Positions 1-5,432 of a stretch of 5,432 nt of DNA are shown here, piece after piece; within the stretch, counting starts at the first letter, position 1; each line of letters starts with the position of its first letter. The DNA is from Desulfobacteraceae bacterium. GTDB lineage: Bacteria; Desulfobacterota; DSM-4660; Desulfatiglandales; HGW-15. The stretch spans positions 1 to 5,432 of the forward strand of contig RPPU01000343.1 of NCBI GenBank assembly GCA_003819975.1, given 5' to 3'. The translations under genes were made by a program, and so were the position numbers. The notes below the pieces were generated by a model. It made no database searches. It worked only from the letters and a program-made list of their open reading frames with translations, and was not told the origin of the DNA.

Positions 1-3000
1 ACGCGAGATCCGGATTTGAACTTCTTCCCCGGGCCAGGGCCGCCACTCGGGCCGCCAAATACCGCCCTCGTCCTGATGATGGACCACGGCGATCCCGGAA
101 AGGTCCGCGTGCCAGATCGTGCTGGTTTCCAAAATCCAGGTTTCGACCCAGGGCGCCGATCGCGGCGCCTGCAAAGTAAGGATCTCTTCTTTTTTAAGGG
201 TCGATTCCCAAAGTACTTCTTCTGCGCGGGGATCCATCTGAATCTGGATCTTGTTGTTCTCAACCCGCAGCCCGGCCGTTGTGACCGATTCGCCCGGCAG
301 CAGCGGCACCGTCAAAACCACCGGCGCGCCGGCCGGGGTCAGACGGCTGATCCGGGAACGGACCTGCCAATCTAGGCCTAGGGAGATGATCCTTTCCACT
401 TGGAAAAAAGGCGGCAAACTGAGTTGAGAAATTTCTTTATTGCCGCCGGCTGTTTTCTTGCGAATCAATTTAATTCCAGCCTTGACCCGGCCCTCTTTGT
501 CCACCCCCTGAATTTCCCAGCCGTCGCTTTGGTAAACGACTTGATGGGGCGCCAAAGGCAGAGGAATCTGAAAATCATTCACCAACGGCATCAAACCTTG
601 CAAAACAAACAGATGGACACCCTTGGGGACCACGGCCCACAAACGGCCCTCCTTGTCACGGGCCAGGCCTTTGGCCGGTGCGCCGTCGATCAGGACTTGT
701 TGCGGCAACCAGAGATCGGCCGAGCCGGGCAGCGGCACCACGGTTTCAACGGCCGCATGCACTTGCCATACCAGCCGCAAGTTGTTCAAACTTGCCTGCA
801 ATTCCATTTTAGGGCTTTCCGCGCAATTCGGCAGACAATCCGGTTTCTGTAAAAGCCGTTCTTTTAGTTCTTCAAGGATTTCCGGCGGCGGAAAGTCCGC
901 GGCCCAAACCGATGAGAGCGGACAGAGCAAGACAAGCATGGCCAGGGTGATCGAACCCTTACTCCATTTTTTAAACGATAGTTTCAATAAGGGGACACCC
1001 AACATCAATAGGATCATGATAGCCAGCAAAATAACCCGTAGAAAACCTATGGCCAGATTGACACCTGGAGAGAGCAACCAAAAACGAACGGTCTGATCCT
1101 TGGTTACCGGCTCGTTCCAGCGCATCTCATAGGAGCGCCAATTCCAGGCCGGCAAACCCGGTCCGGTCTGGTTCAGGGCCTTGGCGTCATAAGCTTGGAT
1201 GGCCTTATTCTGATAATAATCAACGGAAACTTTTCCCGCTCTTGGGATGACGCTGGAAGCAATGAGTTTCCGTGTCCATTCGCGTCCGGATTGTTCTCCG
1301 CCTTCACCGGCATCATGGTCGGCTTCTTCTTCAAGCTCTTCAGAAGGCTGTATGTCTGGTTTATTAAGCGTTTCCGGCGCGGCCGCCCCCGGGGCCTGAA
1401 CCGGCGCCGGAGCCGGTCTCGGCATTTTGGCGTATTCAGTTTGATTTATGTCTCCGAGACTTACCATGGCTTTCCGCCCCAGCCAACCCCCTTGGGAATA
1501 TTCATAAACCTGCTCCAATTGCGGATACATGGCCCAACGTACCTGCTGCACCATAAATGGAATACTGATCACCAACAGAGCCGCCAGCGCGGCCCAACGC
1601 CAAACCTTGATCAGTTTTTTAAACCAACTCTCGGGCAAAAACCGCAGCAAGGCTGCCGCGGCCAGCAGGTTGACCCAAACCAAGCGCGGCGCGCCCGGCT
1701 CATGATAAGTGAGTCCCAGGGTTACCAGAGCCAAGACACCCCAGGGCCAGGACCAGAGTTTATAAATAGTCAGGCTGATGATCAACACCAGGAAAAAATC
1801 CAGCAGGGTCCAGCGTTCAAACCAGGTGCCCTGTATATTGTCCACACCCTGAACGGCCAGCAGACGCCAGCCCGGCGGCAGGTTCAATATGCCTGAAACC
1901 GATTGGAAATCATGATCCCAACTCACCGCCGACAACCGGCCGGGTCGTTTGTCCAAACGCGACTCAGCCAGCAGATTGAGTTGGCCGTGCCGCAATTCCA
2001 CGCCCGGTTTTTTCTCCTTGCCGTGACTCGTGATCAACTGATCTGTGCCGTCCACATTGACCCGGCCCAAAGCCACGGCTGGATTCATGGCTAAATACCA
2101 TTGCCGGCTCATACTGCCCCGGATCTGGTCGCGGATGGTTAAACCGCGGCCATTGAAATCGAGCCACCAGGTTCTTTCAAGAGTCAATTGGTCCGGCGCC
2201 GGTTCCGGATCACCCCGCTTTAATTCCTGGAGTTTGACCGTACTGCCTTCATCGATTAAATAGGTCGCCAAATGGCGCCAATCAGCCGGGCTCTCGGTCT
2301 GGTTCGGGTCTATGGCCGGGACCCCCTCGATCTTGACCATACGTAAATGGTTTTGGGATTGCAAGGCCCAGACTTCTTGGCCATAAACGGTTTTAACCGG
2401 ACCGATCTCCCGGACCGGCTCTTGTGAACGGGTCAGAATACGGATCTCCCAACGGCCGGGACGCGCTTGGATCAATAATTCACCTTTATTCCCGATCCTG
2501 GCTGGAATCGGACTTTGGATATCCATGGGCATAAAACCGTCAAGCAAAATACCCTTGAGAACTGCTTCGCGCGCTTTACCGGCCACATGGACCCTAAGCA
2601 GGTTCAATATTCGCATGGGAATGCCGTCATCCATAAGCCGGTAGACGCGCACTTCCAAGCGATCTTCCTGGGTCTCCGCGGCCCGTGCCTTTTTCAGCCA
2701 AAGCCGGCCGTCGTTTTCCTGAACGGGAAAAGGCACGGCCTGACCGTTCAGATTCAGGCTGATTAGACCGCTTTCCGGCGGCACGTGGATCATCTCCGGA
2801 ATTTCTTTCCAATCGAATTGACCCTGCACCGTATATTCGCCCGGTTCCAGAAGAATGGCGGGGCGCCCGTTTTTCTCCACCACGGCTGTTTCCCGGCCAT
2901 TGACCTTTACCGACATCGGCCAGGTCTCTTTATCGCCCGGTAACGGCGCCCAGGTTTTGGCAAACACGAGCCATTGCTGCTTAAAACGGCCGCCCGGTCC

Positions 3001-3231
3001 GGCAAGATCGAGTTGCAAGCTCGACGGCCAGAGACAATGGTAGCCCTCTCCATTATTATAGACCGTGGGGCAAAACCGGTTTTCCTGGCCAAAAAGCACC
3101 CAGGCTTTCCAAGGTTCCAGTGCGGTCGGAATACCGAGAGCCTGCTCCTCTTTGGCCGGCGTTGATATGGCGCCTAAGGCCATCAGGGTGAAAAGAAAAA
3201 TCAAACCCATAACTAATGCTCGTATTTTCAT
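1..3231 (-). CDS. Giant exported inner-membrane protein of unknown function, internally duplicated (C-terminus beyond left edge)
   Basis: I do not recognise a named family. The minus-strand frame is open for 1077 codons from the ATG at 3231 to the left edge, with no stop. AGGAG lies 7 bases before the ATG and fixes the start. Residues 1-26 look like a signal peptide (MKIR, hydrophobic core 5-22, STPA before KEE). Residues 27-475 are a soluble, Trp-rich, beta-type region. Helices are predicted near 476-493, 495-509, 517-532 and 546-562. Next come a Pro/Ala-rich stretch (603-619), an acidic stretch (630-647), a small domain (about 655-717, containing QTGPGLPAWNW), and hydrophobic segments 724-749 and 760-777. 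A second soluble region runs from 778 to 1077 and beyond. The basic loops 533-545 and 750-758 fit a cytoplasmic side, which puts both large regions in the periplasm. The second region repeats the first. No catalytic motif is visible; a scaffold or envelope-assembly role is only a guess. Confidence 0.93.
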   Translation of the reverse strand, partial: MKIRALVMGLIFLFTLMALGAISTPAKEEQALGIPTALEPWKAWVLFGQENRFCPTVYNNGEGYHCLWPSSLQLDLAGPGGRFKQQWLVFAKTWAPLPGDKETWPMSVKVNGRETAVVEKNGRPAILLEPGEYTVQGQFDWKEIPEMIHVPPESGLISLNLNGQAVPFPVQENDGRLWLKKARAAETQEDRLEVRVYRLMDDGIPMRILNLLRVHVAGKAREAVLKGILLDGFMPMDIQSPIPARIGNKGELLIQARPGRWEIRILTRSQEPVREIGPVKTVYGQEVWALQSQNHLRMVKIEGVPAIDPNQTESPADWRHLATYLIDEGSTVKLQELKRGDPEPAPDQLTLERTWWLDFNGRGLTIRDQIRGSMSRQWYLAMNPAVALGRVNVDGTDQLITSHGKEKKPGVELRHGQLNLLAESRLDKRPGRLSAVSWDHDFQSVSGILNLPPGWRLLAVQGVDNIQGTWFERWTLLDFFLVLIISLTIYKLWSWPWGVLALVTLGLTYHEPGAPRLVWVNLLAAAALLRFLPESWFKKLIKVWRWAALAALLVISIPFMVQQVRWAMYPQLEQVYEYSQGGWLGRKAMVSLGDINQTEYAKMPRPAPAPVQAPGAAAPETLNKPDIQPSEELEEEADHDAGEGGEQSGREWTRKLIASSVIPRAGKVSVDYYQNKAIQAYDAKALNQTGPGLPAWNWRSYEMRWNEPVTKDQTVRFWLLSPGVNLAIGFLRVILLAIMILLMLGVPLLKLSFKKWSKGSITLAMLVLLCPLSSVWAADFPPPEILEELKERLLQKPDCLPNCAESPKMELQASLNNLRLVWQVHAAVETVVPLPGSADLWLPQQVLIDGAPAKGLARDKEGRLWAVVPKGVHLFVLQGLMPLVNDFQIPLPLAPHQVVYQSDGWEIQGVDKEGRVKAGIKLIRKKTAGGNKEISQLSLPPFFQVERIISLGLDWQVRSRISRLTPAGAPVVLTVPLLPGESVTTAGLRVENNKIQIQMDPRAEEVLWESTLKKEEILTLQAPRSAPWVETWILETSTIWHADLSGIAVVHHQDEGGIWRPEWRPWPGEEVQIRISR
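595..843 (-). repeat. Protein-level repeat, copy B (second periplasmic domain)
   Basis: Residues about 797-879 of the giant protein. It begins just after the second signal-like hydrophobic segment. Landmarks are C799 and C803, W822-Q-V-H, P833-L-P-G836, W841, D849-G850, E861-G862-R863, K870-G871 and Q878-G879, matching copy A in order. The similarity appears to continue: an ER plus D/R-rich strand near 945-960 resembles the LTLERTWW and IRDQIRG region of the first half (about 350-372). Confidence 0.55.
2821..3078 (-). repeat. Protein-level repeat, copy A (periplasmic beta-type domain)
   Basis: Residues about 51-137 of the giant protein. Landmarks in order are C54 and C66, W87-L-V-F, P96-L-P-G99, W104, N111-G112, N121-G122-R123, P130-G131 and Q136-G137. 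The same landmarks recur in copy B with nearly the same spacing: 21 residues from the second Cys to Trp here versus 19, and 9 from GR to G in both. The DNA is not recognisably repeated, so the duplication is old. The alternating hydrophobic pattern suggests beta strands. Confidence 0.6.
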
Positions 3232-3276
3232 GCTGTTTCTCCTTTCATACCGGACCCGGCTTGCCCGCAAACATTG

Positions 3277-3288
3277 GCGGCGCGCCGC
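3277..3288. repeat. 12-bp GC-only palindrome in the leader of the giant gene
   Basis: GCGGCGCGCCGC is a perfect palindrome about 45 bases upstream of the leftward start codon, inside the predicted 5' untranslated leader. It could be a protein site or part of mRNA structure, but GC-rich palindromes of this size can arise by chance. Confidence 0.35.
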
Positions 3289-3333
3289 TGTTCTCGGGGT
3301 TCACCATTTATATGGATAAAAACATGTTAGAGG

Positions 3334-3349
3334 GCATAAAATTTTATGC
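3334..3349. promoter_or_regulatory. Perfect 16-bp palindrome, candidate operator for the giant gene
   Basis: GCATAAAATTTTATGC reads identically on both strands. It lies about 14-29 bases downstream of the predicted leftward transcription start (about 3363), a position where a bound dimeric repressor would block elongation or clearance. As RNA it would form only a weak A/U hairpin with no following U-run, so a DNA-binding site is more likely than a terminator. The cognate regulator is not in the window. Confidence 0.45.
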
Positions 3350-3369
3350 ATATCGCTAAAGATTGGCGC

Positions 3370-3398
3370 AGTATAAAATGCCCCGGCAGACCTGTCAA
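3370..3398 (-). promoter_or_regulatory. Sigma70-type promoter for the giant membrane-protein gene
   Basis: On the minus strand, TTGACA (3398-3393) is followed after exactly 17 bases by TATACT (3375-3370). That is a perfect -35 box and a 5/6 -10 box at ideal spacing. Transcription would begin near 3363, giving a leader of about 130 bases before the ATG at 3231. Confidence 0.7.
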
Positions 3399-3533
3399 TC
3401 AGACCCGGACGCGCACGATCTTTAGAGTAAATTCTTATAGAAAAGTTCCCCAAATTTTTTTGATCCTGAAAAACCTGAGATAAAAAACCTATATCCCGGC
3501 AAAGAACGGTCGGAATGAGCGGCTGCGGGAAAA

Positions 3534-3573
3534 AACTCGTAAATTTTATTGACATTTCAAAAGGTTACGAGTT
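3534..3573. promoter_or_regulatory. 9-bp inverted repeat bracketing the -35 box of the HD gene promoter
   Basis: AACTCGTAA (3534-3542) and TTACGAGTT (3565-3573) are perfect inverted copies separated by 22 bases. Arm centres are 31 bp apart, about three helical turns. The TTGACA box lies between the arms and the right arm touches the -10 box. This arrangement suits a regulator that controls access of RNA polymerase to the promoter. Confidence 0.45.
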
Positions 3574-3578
3574 AAAAT
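3549..3578 (+). promoter_or_regulatory. Sigma70-type promoter for the HD phosphohydrolase gene
   Basis: TTGACA (3549-3554), an 18-base spacer and TAAAAT (3573-3578, 5/6 match) lie in AT-rich DNA. The transcript would begin near 3585, leaving a leader of about 90 bases before the ATG at 3675. Confidence 0.6.
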
Positions 3579-3643
3579 AAATTAAAAATAACCGTACCGT
3601 ATAAATATGTGGCAACCGGAATTTCAAAAAGAAAGCGTTATTT

Positions 3644-3673
3644 TCTAAAGGGTCAACCCTCTAAAGGCCTTTA
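3644..3673 (+). promoter_or_regulatory. Tandem TCTAAAGG repeat and 12-bp palindrome over the HD gene ribosome site
   Basis: TCTAAAGG occurs at 3644-3651 and 3660-3667, a 16-base period. Between them AGGGT (3649-3653) faces ACCCT (3656-3660). The second copy forms TAAAGGCCTTTA (3662-3673), a perfect palindrome. Its AAAGG is the only Shine-Dalgarno-like sequence before the ATG at 3675 (7-base gap), so this segment decides the start. Possible translational or operator control is inference. Confidence 0.4.
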
Positions 3674-3674
3674 A

Positions 3675-4583
3675 ATGAAAGCAAAAAAGCTCGCTGATCT
3701 TCTGCCGCAGGAACCTCCCCAGATTGTATTGGATGAAACCCTGTACATTCTGCGCTTGATCGACGTTGATTTTAATCGCGCCCCGATCGTGGATGCTTTT
3801 CAAATGCTGGCCAGGGTCTTTGCAGGCCAATATCCCGGTTATCGGGCCTGCAACACCGGCTATCATGACTTGAATCACACCACCGACGCTTTCCTGGCCA
3901 TGATTCGCATGATCCATGGCGCCCTGCTGCAAGGCGAAGCATTCAACCCGCACCAGATCACTGTCACAGCCATTGCTACGCTTTTTCACGATGTGGGTTA
4001 CATCCAGGAAGAGACCGATACCCTAGGGACCGGCGCCAAACACTCCTTGACCCATGTGCAACGCAGCATGGATTTTTTAAGTCGTCACGGAACCGAACTC
4101 GGACTTACGGATTCTGAGATTCAGGAAGGCCGGGACATGATTCTTTGCACCGACCTGCAGGAGGACATCGATCGGATTCCGTTCACTTCTCCAACCAGTG
4201 AACTTTTGGGCCGCATGGTCAATGCAGCCGACCTTTTAGCCCAGTTGGCCAGCCGGACCTATTTGGAAAAACTCGTTTTCCTCTACCAGGAACTCAAAGA
4301 AGCCGATGCCATTCCTTATGAAGACGCCCTGGATCTGATCAAAATGACCAAAATGTTTTATAAGCTCATCGACAAACGATTGAAAAAAGTCGGCAAACGA
4401 ATTGACCGTTATTTCAAGGCCCATTTCGAGATGCGCTGGCAGATCCCCAAAAATCTCTACCAGGAAGCCATCTCGCGTCAAAGAATCTTTTTAAACAAGG
4501 CCTTGGCCGACCCCAAATTTCATCCTGCTTCTCATTTCAAACGCCAGGTTATTATTCAAAATCTTTGGAAAGATCTGGATTAA
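3675..4583 (+). CDS. HD-superfamily metal-dependent phosphohydrolase, resembling class I cyclic-nucleotide phosphodiesterases
   Basis: A complete 302-residue cytoplasmic protein with no signal peptide or membrane helix. Visible motifs are Y63-H64-D-x-N-H68, then LF-H105-D106-VGY, H123 and H127 (KHSLTHVQRS), and D186 in NAADLL. This order matches the HD fold, where His, His-Asp and Asp bind a metal pair. The YHxxxH element followed 37 residues later by HD recalls the YHNxxHA and HD motifs of class I phosphodiesterases, with H64 as a possible general acid. Residues 190-302 form a charged helical tail rich in Lys/Arg, with no recognised domain. Hydrolysis of a cyclic nucleotide or another phosphoester is likely; the substrate cannot be read from sequence. 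The gene has its own promoter and is divergent from the giant membrane-protein gene. No other ATG competes well for the start, though AAAGG is a modest ribosome site. Confidence 0.9.
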   Translation: MKAKKLADLLPQEPPQIVLDETLYILRLIDVDFNRAPIVDAFQMLARVFAGQYPGYRACNTGYHDLNHTTDAFLAMIRMIHGALLQGEAFNPHQITVTAIATLFHDVGYIQEETDTLGTGAKHSLTHVQRSMDFLSRHGTELGLTDSEIQEGRDMILCTDLQEDIDRIPFTSPTSELLGRMVNAADLLAQLASRTYLEKLVFLYQELKEADAIPYEDALDLIKMTKMFYKLIDKRLKKVGKRIDRYFKAHFEMRWQIPKNLYQEAISRQRIFLNKALADPKFHPASHFKRQVIIQNLWKDLD

Positions 4584-4614
4584 AGCGGTTAGAACCAAGC
4601 GGAACAAAAACTTG

Positions 4615-4643
4615 TTGATTTCAGAGATAAAGTGCTTTAAGAT
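4615..4643 (+). promoter_or_regulatory. Weak candidate promoter for the zinc-protein gene
   Basis: TTGATT (4615-4620), a 17-base spacer and TAAGAT (4638-4643) each match consensus at 4 of 6 positions. A transcript would start near 4650, about 26 bases before the ATG. Chance matches this good are common in AT-rich gaps, so this is tentative. Confidence 0.3.
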
Positions 4644-4675
4644 TAATTTATTTTGACATAAATGGTAACCAATCA

Positions 4676-4903
4676 ATGATTTGCGATATTTGCGGAAAAA
4701 AGGGAGTTAAAGTTCGTCGGGTAACGCGCAGTTACGGTAAAGGCGAAAATTTGCTTGTCATAGAAAAAATTCCCGTCATGCATTGCCCTCATTGCGGAGA
4801 GAATTATCTCAAGGCCGAGACATTACAAGAAATTGAGCGCATGAAAATGCATCGCCAGAATTTCGCCGTCAAGCGCCCGGTAGCCATCGCAGATTTTATG
4901 TAA
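4676..4903 (+). CDS. YgiT/MqsA-type zinc-finger protein (antitoxin-like), apparently without a toxin partner
   Basis: A 75-residue protein with two CxxC knuckles, C3-D-I-C6 and C37-P-H-C40-GE. These are expected to bind one zinc, as in the N-terminal half of MqsA. Between them lies a basic strand segment (RRVTRSYGKGENLLVIE). Residues 47-60 form a charged helix and the end reads KRPVAIADF. The DNA-binding helix-turn-helix half of full-length MqsA (about 130 residues) is absent. Short proteins of this kind commonly accompany a RelE/DUF4258-like toxin just upstream, but the 92 bases before this gene encode nothing recognisable, and the next gene is a PhzF homologue. No Shine-Dalgarno sequence precedes the ATG. 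It is the only ATG in this frame after the stop at 4628 that gives a complete first knuckle. The antitoxin role is inferred from family; binding to another partner is possible. Confidence 0.85.
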   Translation: MICDICGKKGVKVRRVTRSYGKGENLLVIEKIPVMHCPHCGENYLKAETLQEIERMKMHRQNFAVKRPVAIADFM

Positions 4904-5023
4904 TTAAAACCAACGAATGCCACCCCCCTTGGCCATAGAATAACAATCTACTTTTGCTGCATAATCTTTTTGCCGATCATATTTAATACTCCGTTCTTTT
5001 ACAAATCCAACGCGAGGCACCAA
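4904..5023. other. Gap between zinc-protein and PhzF genes, no clear signals
   Basis: These 120 AT-rich bases contain no gene. GCCA (4919-4922) and TGGC (4930-4933) could pair, but the stem is only four base pairs and lacks a T-run, so it is not called a terminator. No promoter close to consensus was found, although CATAAT-like -10 sequences occur. Confidence 0.5.
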
Positions 5024-5432
5024 ATGGGAATTCAAACGTACAAAGTCGACTCTTTTACCGATACGCCTTTCAAAGGCAATCCGGCCGGTGTCTGTCTGCT
5101 GCCGAAACCGGCCGACACGGCTTGGATGCTGAATATTGCCAAGGAAATGAACCTTTCCGAAACTGCTTTCCTGGTCAAGGAAAGCGATGGCTTCAACTTG
5201 CGCTGGTTCACTCCGGCCGTGGAAGTAGAGTTATGCGGCCATGCCACTTTGGCGAGCGCCCATATCCTTTGGGAAATCCGCCTGCTCGGCTCCACGGAAA
5301 CCGCGCGTTTCCATACCCGTAGCGGACTCCTAACCGTCACCCGCCAAGGCGACCTCATGGAAATGGATTTTCCGGCCAAGATCGACGAACCGGTTCAAGC
5401 GCCGGCCGGACTGCTTGAAGCTTTGGGCGTCT
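5024..5432 (+). CDS. PhzF-family isomerase/epimerase (N-terminal half, cut by window edge)
   Basis: The first 136 residues of a protein that in this family usually has 260-300. Landmarks are VDSFTDTPFKGNPAGV (8-23), the NLSETAF block with E46 at the position of the catalytic Glu45 of PhzF, RWFTPAVEVELCGHATLA (60-77), and an FHTRSGLL strand near 96-103. The family adopts the diaminopimelate-epimerase fold but uses the Glu as acid/base in place of a Cys pair. It catalyses proton shifts on small substrates; PhzF itself isomerises trans-2,3-dihydro-3-hydroxyanthranilate. No phenazine genes are visible here, so a generic, unassigned isomerase is the safer reading. GAGG (5014-5017) lies 6 bases before the ATG and supports this start. 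The gene continues past 5432. Confidence 0.93.
   Translation, partial: MGIQTYKVDSFTDTPFKGNPAGVCLLPKPADTAWMLNIAKEMNLSETAFLVKESDGFNLRWFTPAVEVELCGHATLASAHILWEIRLLGSTETARFHTRSGLLTVTRQGDLMEMDFPAKIDEPVQAPAGLLEALGV

Larger units (their letters stand above)
3232..3674. other. Divergent intergenic control region (443 bases)
   Basis: This region separates the leftward giant gene from the rightward HD gene. It is markedly AT-rich from about 3305 to 3650, unlike both flanking genes, while 3245-3300 is GC-rich. No credible gene lies here: an 84-codon minus frame (3301-3555) lacks a ribosome site and overlies both promoters. It contains two opposed near-consensus sigma70-type promoters and several short symmetric repeats, each listed separately. 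Confidence 0.8.

Noticed and set aside
400..1096. Two overlapping plus-strand open frames of about 150 codons
   Set aside because: Both are antisense to repeat copy B of the giant gene, with no ribosome site or recognisable domain.
1195..1896. 233-codon open frame on the plus strand
   Set aside because: It lies wholly antisense to the 1077-codon minus frame, has low-complexity Arg-rich and Gln-rich composition and no ribosome site. The minus frame has a signal peptide, membrane helices and repeated domains.
3245..3274. Nine-codon leader peptide (MFAGKPGPV) ending just before the giant gene's ribosome site
   Set aside because: It has no ribosome site of its own and no run of a regulatory amino acid; likely chance.
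3301..3555. 84-codon minus frame in the divergent gap
   Set aside because: It has no Shine-Dalgarno sequence, lies in AT-rich DNA across both predicted promoters and has no protein-like pattern.
3645..3989. 114-codon minus frame
   Set aside because: It is a shadow of the HD gene, which carries clear metal-binding motifs on the plus strand.
4653..4681. Perfect TTGACA before the zinc-protein gene
   Set aside because: The only spaced -10 candidate (AATGAT, 16-base spacer) overlaps the start codon and would start transcription inside the gene, so it cannot drive this ORF.
4919..4933. GCCA/TGGC stem after the zinc-protein gene as a terminator
   Set aside because: Only four base pairs and no T-run.
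5032..5379. 115-codon minus frame at the right end
   Set aside because: Antisense to the PhzF gene, whose family motifs are unmistakable.

Overview
The window looks like chromosomal DNA from a Gram-negative bacterium. It holds an exported inner-membrane protein with large periplasmic domains, sigma70-type promoters and Shine-Dalgarno starts. The mix of a large uncharacterised secreted/membrane protein, an HD phosphohydrolase and a short MqsA/YgiT-type zinc protein is what I would expect of a Desulfobacterota (deltaproteobacterial) genome. That placement is an impression from general style and is not demonstrated.

Layout. (1) Positions 1-3231, minus strand: one uninterrupted reading frame of 1077 codons that runs off the left edge. 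It encodes a very large, uncharacterised membrane-anchored periplasmic protein. Its order is signal peptide, periplasmic half A, four membrane helices, Pro/Ala-rich and acidic linker, small periplasmic segment, two more hydrophobic segments, periplasmic half B. Half B visibly repeats half A, including a cysteine pair and a PLPG...NG...GR...G signature. (2) Positions 3232-3674: an AT-rich divergent control region. It has a near-consensus promoter on each strand, a perfect 16-bp palindrome just downstream of the leftward start site, a 9-bp inverted repeat bracketing the -35 box of the rightward promoter, and a tandem TCTAAAGG repeat plus a 12-bp palindrome over the ribosome binding site of the rightward gene. 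(3) Positions 3675-4583, plus: a complete HD-superfamily phosphohydrolase whose metal-ligand layout resembles class I cyclic-nucleotide phosphodiesterases. (4) Positions 4676-4903, plus: a 75-residue two-CxxC zinc protein of the YgiT/MqsA type, with no toxin partner in the window. (5) Positions 5024-5432, plus: the first half of a PhzF-family isomerase/epimerase, cut by the right edge.

How they relate: the large membrane protein and the HD protein are divergently transcribed from a shared, operator-rich region, so co-regulation is plausible. The zinc protein and the PhzF gene follow on the plus strand after gaps of 92 and 120 bases and look like separate units rather than a tight operon. No RNA genes, insertion sequences, CRISPR arrays or convincing intrinsic terminators were seen. 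The least familiar element is the duplicated giant membrane protein together with its elaborate control region.
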